Shown: positions 16,921 through 26,031, counted from the stretch's first letter. The stretch: 40,609 nt of DNA from an uncultured Collinsella sp. (GCA_905197585.1 CAJJZO010000001.1:1-40609); one strand, 5' to 3'. Notes: generated by a model not told the origin, from the letters alone. Translations and numbers: made by a program.

Positions 16921-17943
16921 ATGACGGCAAGCGACACGACCGCGACAATTAAAAAGGGGAATTCGGAGCCCAGTTTCGATAAAACGGCCCAGCGCATCCT
17001 CAATCTTTTCTTTGTGCTCAACAGCTCCCCCGAACCGCTGACGACCGAGCAGATCGTCTTGGATTCCGACCTGGGATATGGCTCCGGCAACATCGACTCG
17101 GATAAGCGCAAGTTTCGGCGCGATCGTGACAAACTGCTCGAGCGTGGCATCTTAATCAAGGAGGTTCGCCCCGCCGGTGCGCAGGAGACCGAGGAAAGCT
17201 CGTGGACAATCGACCGCGAGCACACCTTTGCAGCAGGCGGCCTCATCACCGCAGACGACGCCGATATCCTGCTCAACGCCATCGACCAGACACTAGCGGC
17301 CGGCTCATCCACTTTTGCCGCACCGCTTGCCGATATTCGCTCCAAGATTGCCTATCTCACCGGTAGGACGACGGTGGACGAAGCACCAATCCGCCGCTCT
17401 CCCACCGTCGATGCGGTATGGAGCGCCTTTGCCGAGCGATGCGCGCTGCGATTTTTATATCAGAACGGACGCGGCGAGCAGAAAGAACGTACCGTCTGCG
17501 TCTACGGCATGTTCGAACGCGAGGGCGTGGCGTACTTCTGCGGCCTCGACAATGTCACCGACGGCATCAGGACATTCCGCTGCGACCGTATCGTTCGCGC
17601 TTGGCGTCCTTCGAAGGCCTACGCCATCCCTGCGGACTTCAATCTCAACGACTATCTGTTCTTTGAATTCGATTTTGCCGACCGACCGCCCGTTGCAGCC
17701 ACGTTCTCGTTCGCCCCTCAGACGCAGATCGATATGATCAACGGCCTCACGCGCGGGCGAGGTGAGCTCGCACACACCGATGCGGGATGGACCTGGACCG
17801 TTGACGTGCGTGACCTTGAAGCCGCCGCCTCATTTTGCATGGCCCACGCCATGGACGGCATGAGGCCCATGGCCCCCAAATCGCTCAAGCAGGCGTGGAA
17901 CCACCTCATTGAAAGGACGGTGCACGAGCATGCCCGTGCGTAA
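16921..17943 (+). CDS. WYL-domain transcriptional regulator (PafB-like)
   Basis: This 340-residue regulator has an N-terminal winged-helix region (about 20-85, FDKTAQRILNLFFVLN...DRDKLLERGILI). A WYL-type ligand-binding core follows (about 150-235), with FLYQNGRGEQKERTVCVYGM and RCDRIVRAW, and then a WCX-like C-terminal segment. The WYL family includes PafB and PafC, which activate DNA-damage genes in mycobacteria, and sensors of nucleic-acid ligands. The next WYL gene overlaps its end by 14 bases, matching the PafBC pair arrangement. The start ATG has GAGGA four bases upstream. Confidence 0.88.
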   Translation: MTASDTTATIKKGNSEPSFDKTAQRILNLFFVLNSSPEPLTTEQIVLDSDLGYGSGNIDSDKRKFRRDRDKLLERGILIKEVRPAGAQETEESSWTIDREHTFAAGGLITADDADILLNAIDQTLAAGSSTFAAPLADIRSKIAYLTGRTTVDEAPIRRSPTVDAVWSAFAERCALRFLYQNGRGEQKERTVCVYGMFEREGVAYFCGLDNVTDGIRTFRCDRIVRAWRPSKAYAIPADFNLNDYLFFEFDFADRPPVAATFSFAPQTQIDMINGLTRGRGELAHTDAGWTWTVDVRDLEAAASFCMAHAMDGMRPMAPKSLKQAWNHLIERTVHEHARA

Positions 17944-18847
17944 ACTCACCAGCGAGCAGAGACTCTCGCGCGCCATCGACATCATGGAGGCCCTCTACGC
18001 CGCCGGCGAGAGCGGCATGACACGAGCCGAGATTTGCAGCCGCTTTGACATCACAGGGGTGTCACTCGACGAGATTCTCGAGATCGTCTCGACGCTCGCG
18101 GACCGAGAATCGGGCGCGCGCATCATCTGCGAATGCCACGGCGAGCGTGTGGTCCTCACCGGCGACGCCGGGCGTGTTCTACCGTTGCGCCTGAGTGCCG
18201 CCGAGGGCGCTGTGCTCAACCACGAACTTGAATCGTTGGGGATCGAGCCACAGACGGCAGCCCGGATTCGGCATGCTCTTCTACCCGAAGAGCTCGGCTA
18301 TAACCAGCGCGTCTTTGACACCGTCAACCACGGGTCGCACTGGCAGCAGCTGAGCTGCGCCATTCAGGACGGCGTTCGCTGCCGCATCTCGTATCGCTCG
18401 ATGGACGATGCACGGCCACGTGAGCGTCTGGTCGACCCCTTGCGCATTACGGCAAACGGCGACCAAACATACCTGATTGCCTGGGACATCGCGGTCGATG
18501 AGCAGCGCACCTATCGCATGGATAAAATCGAGGGACTCGCCTTGACGGAAGACTCCGTCGTGCCTCATGCACCGGACGTCGCATCCCTCCACGATTCCCT
18601 TGCCCGGACGCAGCGTAGTGCAAAGCTCTTGATGCCATTCGATATGGCGGAGCATCTGGACTGGGCCGGCATCACCCTAATCGAGCGCAGCGGAGCAGAC
18701 ATGGCAACGGTAACCGTGCATTACGGCTCCGAGCGTTGGCTACTGAGCCAGATAATTGCAGCGGGCGGAGCCATCCACATCTTGGATGACCCCGCCCTGT
18801 CAAAGCGTCTGTGCGATATGGCAAAAACCCTCGTCTGTCCGCTTTAG
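17930..18847 (+). CDS. WYL-domain transcriptional regulator (PafC-like)
   Basis: This 305-residue partner of the preceding gene starts at ATG 17930. It has an N-terminal winged helix (EQRLSRAIDIMEALYAAGESGMTRAEI) and a WYL core (CRISYRSMDDARPRERLVDPLRI...TYLIAWDIAVDEQRTYRMDKI), then a WCX-like tail. An in-frame TTG at 17909 is less likely. The 14-base overlap points to coupled translation and probably to a heteromeric regulator. Its stop codon overlaps the stop of dinG on the other strand. By analogy with mycobacterial PafBC it could control DNA-repair genes such as its neighbour, but this is inference. Confidence 0.87.
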   Translation: MPVRKLTSEQRLSRAIDIMEALYAAGESGMTRAEICSRFDITGVSLDEILEIVSTLADRESGARIICECHGERVVLTGDAGRVLPLRLSAAEGAVLNHELESLGIEPQTAARIRHALLPEELGYNQRVFDTVNHGSHWQQLSCAIQDGVRCRISYRSMDDARPRERLVDPLRITANGDQTYLIAWDIAVDEQRTYRMDKIEGLALTEDSVVPHAPDVASLHDSLARTQRSAKLLMPFDMAEHLDWAGITLIERSGADMATVTVHYGSERWLLSQIIAAGGAIHILDDPALSKRLCDMAKTLVCPL

Positions 18848-21738
18848 CGCCGCCGCTCGTGGCGTGCACGCCACAGTTGCAGATAGTGCCCGATCTGCGC
18901 CGATTCGATGCGCTGGTAGGAGCTCGTGGGCAGCGACGTTAAGAACTTCTTTCCGTAGCCCTTCGTCACCAGGCGCGGGTCGGCCAGAATCAGCACGCCG
19001 CAATCGGTCGACGAGCGGATAAGGCGGCCGGCCGCCTGCTTGACCTCGAGCACCGCCTCGGGCAGCGAATAGCGCGCCCAAGCGCGGTCTTCGCGCAGGT
19101 TGCGCTCGCACGAGAGCGGGTCCGTGGGGCTCGAGAACGGCAGCTTGGGAATGATGACGCAGCGCAGCGTCTCGCCGCTGGCGTCGAATCCCTCCCAGAA
19201 GGCCTTAAGTGCAAAAAGCGACGAGGTCGGCTCGTTGATAAACCGGTCGCGCAGGCGACGAGGAGATGAGTTGCGCTGCTGGCAGTTGAGCTCCAGACCC
19301 GCACGGGCCATTTTGGGCTCAACGCGGGCGTACAGGTCTTCCATGTCGCGCCGATTGGTGAACAGCGTGAGCACCGATCCGCCCATGGCAAGATGGGCGT
19401 CGACCAGCACGCGCTCGAGCGCCGTAAGATAGCTCTCACGATCGCGCGGATCGGGGATATCGCCCGCAACGACTACAGCCATGTTCGAATCGAAGTCGTA
19501 GCTCGAGTCCAAGTGCAGCGATGAGGATGTTGAAGCACCGATGCGATCGAGGCCGACCGCGTGGTTAAAGTGTTCAAAGCTTTTGGACACCGTCATGGTC
19601 GCCGAGGTAAAGATAGCCGTGTGAACCTCGGGCAGCCACTCGGTTGCCAAGGCCTCGCCAATGTCGATGCGCTCTGCGGTCATTGACTCTCCGCCGGCAC
19701 GCAGCCTGCGATTGACCTGCAGCGAATACACGTAGTGTTCATCGGTGCCATCAATGATGAGCTTGAGGTTCTCGGCCAGCTCGTGCAGGCGGCGCGAGAT
19801 ATCACCCAGGTCGACAACAACCTCGGGCTTGTCGGCGGCGACGGCTTGTACCAGCGCGTCGACGCTCTTGTCAGCTTGTTCCAATGCGTCGATGGCAGTG
19901 TAAGCCGACTGTAAGAAATCATGCCAGTCGTCAGATTCGCGCAGCTCGGGGCCAATCCATAGATTGGCATTGTCATAACCCCCACGGGCACGGCGGCCGA
20001 GCTCGCGAACGCCATCGAACACGTCGGCGATCGCCATGCTCGCACGCGCAACCGTCGAGGTCGCCTTGGCAGTAAGGCCCAGATAGAGCGTAGAGCCCTC
20101 GGAGGTTGCCAAATCACGGGAAACCTGGCTTAGCGCGCCGGTGCTCGAGCCACCCAGGCGCTCAAACAGAACGCGTGATTCGTCCGCCGACACCACGCGC
20201 GCCCACTGACGGCGCGCCTCGCGCTCGATGGAATGGGCCTCGTCGATTACCCAATGACGAATCGGAGGCAAAATCCTGCCCTCGGCCGCGACATTGCGGA
20301 ACAGCAGGGAATGATTGGTGACCACCACGTCGGCATGCGCCGCACGACGTCGAGCGCCGTGGACCAAACATTTATCAGGGAAAAACGGGCAGAGGCGACG
20401 AGCACACTCGCGCGAGGCCGTCGTAAAGTCGGGGCGGTTGACGCTGCGCCACCGAATGCCGAGCGAGTCGAGGTCGCCATCGGCTGATTGGCAGACGTAC
20501 GCCATAATGACCGCGACCGCCGTGAGCGTGTCCGCCGGATCGCGCTTGGTGGTAATCTCGACCTGGCCGCGGCTCATGCGCTCAAGCTTGCGCAGGCACG
20601 GATAGTGGTCATAGCCCTTGAGAGCGCAAAATGACAGGCCACCGTCCAGTTGCTCGGCAAGTTTTGGCAGCTCATGGTACATGAGCTGGTCGGCAAGATT
20701 GTTCGATTTGGTCGCAATACCAACCGTGATGTTGTTACGGCGTGCTGCCTCGGCAAAAGGCACCAGATAGGCCATCGATTTGCCGACGCCCGTGCCCGCC
20801 TCAATTACACGATGAGTGCCCGTGACCAGCGCATCGCAGACCTCGAGCGCCATCGCGATCTGCTCATCACGCGGCTCGTAGGTGGGATACATGCGATTGA
20901 CCAGGCCACCTGGCGCATAGTCTGCCTCAATCTCCTCACGACTCGGCATCCTGAGTACCGGCAGTTCGTCGGCGTCCACCCGATCGTCGGCGCGATCGGC
21001 CTTGAGAACGTCAGCACGGGCGGCGCTGAGAGAGAAGATAGAACCAGGGTTCTGCCCCGCCAAGAATGAGAAGATTGGACGATAGGACCAAGGCACGTCC
21101 GGATGCATGTCGGCTAGGCGCGCCATGAGGCCCTGGGGCAAGTCGGTGAGTGCCACGAGCAACACGCGCCATACGCCACACAGGGCGTCGACGTCGGCAT
21201 TGGCACGGTGTGATACCGAGTCACAGCCAAACAGATCGGCCATAAAAGACAGCTTGTGCGAGGCCAGGCGCGGAAGCGCGATGCGCGACAGCGCCAGCGA
21301 ATCGATCCAAATATCGCTCACGTTGACGCCGCCTTTGACCGACTCGATAAACGAGCGGTCGAACGTGGCGTTATGTGCGATTACCGGGCAACCACCGACA
21401 AAATCGGCGAGAGCGGCTACGGCCTCAACGGCCGACGGGGCATCTGCCACATCGGCATTTGTAATGCTCGTGAGCTCGGTAATCTCGGCGGGAATCAGTT
21501 GCTTGGGATGCACGAAGGTATCGAAGCGGCCGACGATCTCGCGGCCCGAAAGACGGGCCGCCGAGATCTCGATCAGCTCGTTGTCCTGCACCGAAAGACC
21601 TGTGGTCTCGGTATCGAGGACAATTACATCTTCCTCGATAAGGCCGAAGGACTGCGTTTTGGCGCGTTCGGCAAGCGTGGCATAGGAGTCGATGACAAAC
21701 TGCGGCGTTCCTGACGAAACCGCGTCCTCGATTAGCAT
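18844..21738 (-). CDS. dinG: DinG-family helicase with DEDD exonuclease domain
   Basis: The 964-residue protein begins with a DnaQ-like 3'-5' exonuclease domain (VLDTETTGL, IAHNATFDRSF, HRANADVDA; catalytic acidic residues present). An XPD/DinG superfamily-2 helicase follows: EAGTGVGKSMAYL (Walker A), four cysteines around CLRK...CQSADG...CARRLC that may hold an Fe-S cluster, VIDEAH (Walker B) and a C-terminal helicase domain with TLFTNRRDME and QAAGRLIRS. Such fused proteins occur in Gram-positive bacteria and act in repair or nuclease processing. The start ATG overlaps the ddl end by seven bases; its ribosome site is weak. The end converges on the WYL gene with overlapping stops. Confidence 0.93.
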   Translation of the reverse strand: MLIEDAVSSGTPQFVIDSYATLAERAKTQSFGLIEEDVIVLDTETTGLSVQDNELIEISAARLSGREIVGRFDTFVHPKQLIPAEITELTSITNADVADAPSAVEAVAALADFVGGCPVIAHNATFDRSFIESVKGGVNVSDIWIDSLALSRIALPRLASHKLSFMADLFGCDSVSHRANADVDALCGVWRVLLVALTDLPQGLMARLADMHPDVPWSYRPIFSFLAGQNPGSIFSLSAARADVLKADRADDRVDADELPVLRMPSREEIEADYAPGGLVNRMYPTYEPRDEQIAMALEVCDALVTGTHRVIEAGTGVGKSMAYLVPFAEAARRNNITVGIATKSNNLADQLMYHELPKLAEQLDGGLSFCALKGYDHYPCLRKLERMSRGQVEITTKRDPADTLTAVAVIMAYVCQSADGDLDSLGIRWRSVNRPDFTTASRECARRLCPFFPDKCLVHGARRRAAHADVVVTNHSLLFRNVAAEGRILPPIRHWVIDEAHSIEREARRQWARVVSADESRVLFERLGGSSTGALSQVSRDLATSEGSTLYLGLTAKATSTVARASMAIADVFDGVRELGRRARGGYDNANLWIGPELRESDDWHDFLQSAYTAIDALEQADKSVDALVQAVAADKPEVVVDLGDISRRLHELAENLKLIIDGTDEHYVYSLQVNRRLRAGGESMTAERIDIGEALATEWLPEVHTAIFTSATMTVSKSFEHFNHAVGLDRIGASTSSSLHLDSSYDFDSNMAVVVAGDIPDPRDRESYLTALERVLVDAHLAMGGSVLTLFTNRRDMEDLYARVEPKMARAGLELNCQQRNSSPRRLRDRFINEPTSSLFALKAFWEGFDASGETLRCVIIPKLPFSSPTDPLSCERNLREDRAWARYSLPEAVLEVKQAAGRLIRSSTDCGVLILADPRLVTKGYGKKFLTSLPTSSYQRIESAQIGHYLQLWRARHERRR

Positions 21739-22697
21739 GCAATGCCCGCTCGACGAAGGCCCATACGGATCAGGCTGTCACAGACCTGCGGGAACGTCAT
21801 GTCGTCGGTGTGGCGGATCTCATCCGGATACAGCGACGTATCGGTCATGCCGGGAATGGTATTGGTCTCGAGGATGACGGGGCCGTCCTCACTCACAATA
21901 AAGTCGCTGCGCGAGATACCCAGGCAACCGAGGGCCTTGTGAGCAGCGCAGGCAAGCTCCTGAGCGCGAGTGTAATTCTCGGGTGAAATCTGCGCCGGAA
22001 TGCGATGGATGTCCGTAGGGTCGACATACTTCACGTCCAGATCGTAGAACTCGCAGTCCTTGGGCTTACGAATCTCGACAATCGGCAGAGCGCGCACGTC
22101 GTCCTCGCCGTACACGCCGACGGTGATCTCGGTACCCTCGATGCACTTCTCGACCAGCACTTTGTCGCCGTACTCAAACGCCTTGGCGATTGCCGCGGGC
22201 AGCTCGGAGGGCTCATGGACCAGGGAAATGCCATAGCTGGAACCGTTGACGGCCGGCTTCACAAAGCAGCGCTCGCCACAAACCTCGACGATATGATCGA
22301 TATCGACTTCATCGCCCACCTCGAGCGCGAGGCCGGGGGCAATAGGAATGCCCGCCTTGGCGTACAGGAGCTTAGAGACCTCCTTGTCGGCACCGCAGGC
22401 GCTGGCAAGCACGCCCGAGGCCGTGTAGGGGATACCAAGGGTCTCCATGGCACCCTGCATGGCGCCATCCTCGCCGCCGGCGCCGTGCATGGCGATAAAC
22501 GCCACGTCAAAGCCGCCGGTCGCCATAGTCACCATAAAGTCATCGGCGGCGGTGTCGAGCAGCTCCACCGAAGTGTAGCCGGCCTCCTTCAAGGCCACCA
22601 CGACGTTCTTTCCCGAATTGAGCGAGATCTCGCGCTCAGCGGAATGACCGCCCGCCAAGACCGCTACGTGCATGTTCTCTAGGCTTTTACCCGGCAT
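21732..22697 (-). CDS. ddl: D-alanine-D-alanine ligase
   Basis: Ddl makes the D-Ala-D-Ala dipeptide that ends peptidoglycan stem peptides. The 321-residue ATP-grasp protein shows LAGGHSAEREISL, MHGAGGEDGAMQG, FVKPAVNGSSYGI, VEKCIEGTEITVGVYG and VILETNTIPGMT. Tyr in SSYGI and in MTDTSLYP are the residues typical of D-Ala-D-Ala rather than D-Ala-D-Lac ligases, so no vancomycin-resistance type is suggested. GGAGGAG lies eight bases before ATG 22697. It is the first gene of a short operon with dinG, which overlaps its end. Confidence 0.95.
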   Translation of the reverse strand: MPGKSLENMHVAVLAGGHSAEREISLNSGKNVVVALKEAGYTSVELLDTAADDFMVTMATGGFDVAFIAMHGAGGEDGAMQGAMETLGIPYTASGVLASACGADKEVSKLLYAKAGIPIAPGLALEVGDEVDIDHIVEVCGERCFVKPAVNGSSYGISLVHEPSELPAAIAKAFEYGDKVLVEKCIEGTEITVGVYGEDDVRALPIVEIRKPKDCEFYDLDVKYVDPTDIHRIPAQISPENYTRAQELACAAHKALGCLGISRSDFIVSEDGPVILETNTIPGMTDTSLYPDEIRHTDDMTFPQVCDSLIRMGLRRAGIAC

Positions 22698-22737
22698 GGG
22701 CAGACTCCTCCTCTATTATTTCTGCAGCTGATACCAT

Positions 22738-22767
22738 ATTGTAGCGATACCCTCTACGTTTCCCCAA
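22738..22767 (-). promoter_or_regulatory. ddl promoter candidate
   Basis: On the minus strand, TTGGGG (22762-22767) and TACAAT (22738-22743) are 18 bases apart in the short divergent gap between ddl and rlmN. Confidence 0.45.
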
Positions 22768-22782
22768 AATCGAAAGGCTTCC

Positions 22783-23835
22783 ATGAATCCCAGGACTAAA
22801 TCTCAGGACATTCGCGACTTGAGCCAAAACGATATTCGCGAGCTCGTGGCAGAACTCGGCCAGCCCGCTTTCCGCGCCAAGCAACTCATCGAATGGGTCT
22901 TTGAGAAGAACGTTTGTTCGTTTGATGATATGACTAACCTTCCCAAGGCCTTCCGCGAGCAGCTTAAAGAGGCATTTGCCTTCGACACGCCGACGGAGCT
23001 TACCAAACAGGTTTCCAAGGACGGCTCGCGCAAGTATCTGCTCGAGTACCACGACGGCATTTCCGTCGAGACCGTTGGCATGCCTCGCCGCAATAAACTC
23101 TCCGTCTGTGTTTCTACTCAGGCTGGCTGTGGCATGGGCTGCGCCTTTTGCGCTACTGGTCTCAACGGCCTCAAGCGCTCTCTGAGCGCTCAAGAGATCG
23201 TCGACCAGGTGCTTCATGTATCCAACGACTTTGGCGAGCGCGCCACAAGCGTCGTTTTCATGGGTCAGGGCGAGCCGTTTGCCAACTACGACGAGGTTCT
23301 CAAGGCACTGCGCATCCTTAACGACCCCGATGGCATCGGCATCGGCGCCCGTCATCTTACTGTCTCCACCAGCGGTGTTATTCCAGGCATTCGCAAGTTT
23401 GCCGACATTCCCGAGCAGTTCACGCTCGCTGTGTCGCTGCACTCCGCTATCCAGTCCACGCGCAACAAGATTATGCCTGGCGTTAAGAAGTACACGCTAC
23501 TTCGCCTTCACGAGGCGCTTCAGCTCTACACCGAGAAGACCGGACGCCGACCGACCTATGAGTATGCCATGATCGAATGCGTCAACGACACGAATCCCGA
23601 GATGCAGGCGCTCTGCGACTTCTGCGAGGGAACGCTGTGCCACGTTAACCTGATTCAGCTTAACGACATCGAGGGCAGCCCGCTCAAGCCGTCGCCGATT
23701 CATAAGGTTGAGGATCTTCAGCGCCGCCTTGAGTCTCGTGGCATCGAGACCACGATCCGCAATTCTCGCGGCAATGATATTGATGCCGCCTGCGGTCAAC
23801 TGAAGCAACGCTTCAAGGTCCAGAAGAACGCATAG
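22783..23835 (+). CDS. rlmN: 23S rRNA/tRNA adenine-C2 methyltransferase
   Basis: RlmN is a radical-SAM enzyme that methylates C2 of A2503 in 23S rRNA and of A37 in some tRNAs. The 350-residue protein has the CxxxCxxC cluster motif in STQAGCGMGCAFCATG, FMGQGEPFANYD, VSTSGVIPGI, VSLHS and LIQLNDI. It also has the paired cysteines used for methyl transfer, one near the N-terminal barrel edge and one in the C-terminal AACGQL motif. The gene is alone on the plus strand and has frequent T-ending codons, unlike its neighbours, which could reflect high expression. A strong terminator follows at 23876. Confidence 0.96.
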   Translation: MNPRTKSQDIRDLSQNDIRELVAELGQPAFRAKQLIEWVFEKNVCSFDDMTNLPKAFREQLKEAFAFDTPTELTKQVSKDGSRKYLLEYHDGISVETVGMPRRNKLSVCVSTQAGCGMGCAFCATGLNGLKRSLSAQEIVDQVLHVSNDFGERATSVVFMGQGEPFANYDEVLKALRILNDPDGIGIGARHLTVSTSGVIPGIRKFADIPEQFTLAVSLHSAIQSTRNKIMPGVKKYTLLRLHEALQLYTEKTGRRPTYEYAMIECVNDTNPEMQALCDFCEGTLCHVNLIQLNDIEGSPLKPSPIHKVEDLQRRLESRGIETTIRNSRGNDIDAACGQLKQRFKVQKNA

Positions 23836-23855
23836 GGGAGTCTGCCCCCCCATAA

Positions 23856-23871
23856 CGTTTCATGTGAAACA
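23856..23871. other. degenerate parS-like site
   Basis: CGTTTCATGTGAAACA differs from the consensus TGTTTCACGTGAAACA at two positions. It sits between the rlmN stop and its terminator, about 0.4 kb beyond the parB operon end. Confidence 0.5.
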
Positions 23872-23875
23872 TCCG

Positions 23876-23923
23876 ACAGCCCTGGTTGCAAATAATGCAA
23901 CCAGGGCTGTTTCATTTGTTTTC
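23876..23923 (+). terminator. rlmN terminator
   Basis: A perfect 15-bp stem (ACAGCCCTGGTTGCA with TGCAACCAGGGCTGT) around AATAA is followed by TTCATTTGTTTTC. Confidence 0.92.
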
Positions 23924-23963
23924 ATCCTAGTGGACTTGATTTACGTGAACTTAGCTTTATGGC

Positions 23964-24006
23964 CAAAATAAGGGGCCCTTGTCTCATGAATCAGACAAGG
24001 CCCCTT
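23964..24006 (-). terminator. parAB operon terminator
   Basis: AAGGGGCC-TTGTCT and AGACAA-GGCCCCTT pair around an eight-base loop, with one bulged C. On the minus strand TTATTTTGG follows. It closes the parA, parB and small-protein transcript. Confidence 0.85.
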
Positions 24007-24025
24007 CAAAATAGGCAAGTAATTG

Positions 24026-24037
24026 TTAGGTACCTAA
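24026..24037. repeat. 12-base palindrome, copy 1
   Basis: TTAGGTACCTAA overlaps the stop codon of the 84-residue gene. An identical copy lies at 27530-27541, between yidC and jag. Confidence 0.6.
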
Positions 24038-24288
24038 TAACCAACATTTTCCCATTGATGGTCAACCCAGTCTTGGTTAATCTTGGGATTCTTAGTCATC
24101 TGAGCAGTGCGCATAGCGACATCTTCGGTCATCACATCCATTTTCTTCTTTGATGTATCGACGATATCCTGAGCTCCGCGCAGCAGTCGACCGCGTAGTT
24201 CATCATCTGTCGCAAGCTTATACCCCGCAAAAGCACCAGCGGCGACGGTGGTTGCCAACGCAATAGCCGCGAGAACCTTATTCTTCAT
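24034..24288 (-). CDS. small membrane-anchored protein in the par operon
   Basis: This 84-residue protein starts at ATG 24288; its ribosome site AGGAGGATCAGG lies inside the end of parB and the genes overlap by 11 bases. One hydrophobic segment (about 4-21, VLAAIALATTVAAGAFAGY) is followed by a charged helical tail (DDELRGRLLRGAQDIVDTSKK). The layout resembles YtxH-like proteins, but I do not recognise a named family. Coupling to parB suggests it is made in proportion to ParB. A membrane tie to origin segregation is possible, but this is speculation. Confidence 0.75.
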   Translation of the reverse strand: MKNKVLAAIALATTVAAGAFAGYKLATDDELRGRLLRGAQDIVDTSKKKMDVMTEDVAMRTAQMTKNPKINQDWVDHQWENVGY

Positions 24289-25183
24289 CCTGATCCTCCT
24301 GCCCAAATTGAATCATTTCGCCAAGGATACGGGAGAGCTCCTCCTCGTCTTTGAACTCGATTTCAATTTTGTTCTTGCCACGCGAGCTCTTCACACGTAC
24401 ATTCGTGTTGAAAACTTGACGAAGTACTCGAGCGGCCTTTTTGAATGACTGAGGTGTTGCCGGTCTCGGAGTCCTTGGCGTCTCTCCGGCAGAAAACAAC
24501 GGAGCAAGATTTTCTGTCGCTCTAACAGAAAGACCTTCTGCGACAACTTTCTCAGCAAGTCGAATCCTGGCATCTTCATAAGGAACCGCAAGAATCGCTC
24601 TTGCATGACCTGCAGTAAGCTTGCCTTCGAAAATCATCTGCTGTACGACTTCGGGAAGATCTAGCAAACGAAGCGAATTTGTAATTGCGGAACGAGACTT
24701 ACTGACAGCCTTTGATAACGCTTCCTGCGTCATACCGCTGGCATCAATGAGCTGACGATAACCCTTTGCCTCTTCGACAGGGTTCAAATCAGAACGCTGA
24801 AGATTCTCGATAAGTGCAAGAGCGAGCATTTCCTCATCATTAACTTCCTTAATGATGACTGGCAATTCTTCAAGGCCAGCGAGTTTCGATGCCTGGTAAC
24901 GACGCTCACCGGCAATAATCTCATAGCCATTTCCGTGCTTGCGGACCAATAGTGGTTGCAAAACGCCATGTTCTTGGATTGACTCGCTCAACTCGCGAAG
25001 TTCTGTTTCATTAAAGTGAATTCGAGGTTGATTTGGATTAGGGACAATATCCTCAATAGGCAGTTTTGTTTCAGATGCGGCATTTGAAGCCGATGCAGCC
25101 GAACCACCGGTCTCATACTCGGCCTCTGAGACCAAAGCATTGAGTCCACGTCCCAATCCGCCACGTTTCTTTACACTAGGCAC
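24278..25183 (-). CDS. parB: chromosome partitioning protein ParB
   Basis: ParB binds parS, uses CTP to clamp and slide on DNA, and cooperates with ParA to segregate origins. The 301-residue protein has the expected parts: a Gly-rich N terminus with RGGLGRGLNALV that activates ParA; the CTP-binding core with NQPRIHF, HGVLQPLLV, GERRYQA and ENLQRSDLNP; a helix-turn-helix around LSKAVSKSRSAITNSLRLL; and a C-terminal dimerisation segment. GTG 25183 has GAGGTGA upstream and overlaps the parA stop by eight bases. Three parS sites lie just before parA. Confidence 0.96.
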   Translation of the reverse strand: MPSVKKRGGLGRGLNALVSEAEYETGGSAASASNAASETKLPIEDIVPNPNQPRIHFNETELRELSESIQEHGVLQPLLVRKHGNGYEIIAGERRYQASKLAGLEELPVIIKEVNDEEMLALALIENLQRSDLNPVEEAKGYRQLIDASGMTQEALSKAVSKSRSAITNSLRLLDLPEVVQQMIFEGKLTAGHARAILAVPYEDARIRLAEKVVAEGLSVRATENLAPLFSAGETPRTPRPATPQSFKKAARVLRQVFNTNVRVKSSRGKNKIEIEFKDEEELSRILGEMIQFGQEDQDEE

Positions 25184-25976
25184 GCTTGATCACCTCTTTT
25201 GCAAGGTTCATATACGCTTTTGCACCCTTATTTTGAGGTGCATAGGTAATTACCGGTTCTCCAAAAGACGGAGCTTCGGAGATTTTAACCGTACGGGGGA
25301 TCAGCGTCTTAAACGCCTTATCACCAAAGTACGATTGAACCTCCTCAACAACCTGATTTGATAGAGAGGTACGCGAGTCATACATGGTCATAAGCACACC
25401 ATAGGTGTCTAAGCCCTTGTTCAAACGTGATTTGACCATTTTCATTGACTCAAGCAGCTTCGTAACGCCCTCGAGTGCGTAATACTCGCACTGGATCGGA
25501 ATCAAAACGCTGTCTGCTGCGGTCAAGGCGTTGATAGTAAGCAGGCCGAGCGAAGGAGGACAGTCAATGAAAATAAAATCGAACTCGTCCTGAATCGGCT
25601 CAAGCAAATCTTTGAGACGGGTTTCGCGAGCAATTGCGCTTACAAGCTCAATTTCGGCGCCTGCAAGCTGAATTGTAGCCGGAATTACGAATACCTTTTT
25701 GCAATTTGTATCAAGAACAAGCGATTCTGCCGGCACATCGTTCAACAATGCATCATAGATGCAGTGATCAAGGTCTTCTTTTTCAATTCCGAATCCACTG
25801 GTGCTGTTTCCCTGCGGATCAAAATCGACAATCAGTGTCTTACGACCCTGCTCACCCAGTGCTGCTGCAAGGTTTACAGCCGTCGTTGACTTACCGACGC
25901 CGCCCTTTTGATTGATGATTGCAATGATACGCGTGTTTTTTGCGCTCTTAGAACGCTTAACGTCGCGAAATCCCAC
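25176..25976 (-). CDS. parA: chromosome partitioning ATPase ParA/Soj
   Basis: ParA is a deviant-Walker ATPase that binds DNA non-specifically when dimerised and pulls ParB-parS complexes apart; in Bacillus, Soj also regulates DnaA. The 266-residue protein shows KGGVGKSTTAVNLAAALG (deviant Walker A), VDFDPQGNSTSGFG and FIDCPPSLGLLTINAL. The start is GTG 25976 with AGGAGGGA four bases upstream; no N-terminal helix-turn-helix is present, so it is the chromosomal short type. The operon runs on into parB and the small gene. Confidence 0.97.
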   Translation of the reverse strand: MGFRDVKRSKSAKNTRIIAIINQKGGVGKSTTAVNLAAALGEQGRKTLIVDFDPQGNSTSGFGIEKEDLDHCIYDALLNDVPAESLVLDTNCKKVFVIPATIQLAGAEIELVSAIARETRLKDLLEPIQDEFDFIFIDCPPSLGLLTINALTAADSVLIPIQCEYYALEGVTKLLESMKMVKSRLNKGLDTYGVLMTMYDSRTSLSNQVVEEVQSYFGDKAFKTLIPRTVKISEAPSFGEPVITYAPQNKGAKAYMNLAKEVIKRA

Positions 25977-26015
25977 GGTCCCTCCTGGTGTGTATTAAAG
26001 CTGTCAAACGGAGGA

Positions 26016-26031
26016 TGTTTCACGTGAAACA
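26016..26031. other. parS site 1
   Basis: TGTTTCACGTGAAACA is a perfect match to the universal bacterial parS consensus, 40 bases upstream of the parA start. Confidence 0.95.

Noticed and set aside
21732..22697. Vancomycin-type D-Ala-D-Lac ligase
   Set aside because: The active-site motifs are those of ordinary D-Ala-D-Ala ligases and no van genes are adjacent.
22783..23835. Cfr-type resistance methyltransferase
   Set aside because: The motifs and chromosomal context fit housekeeping RlmN; nothing indicates a C8-methylating Cfr.
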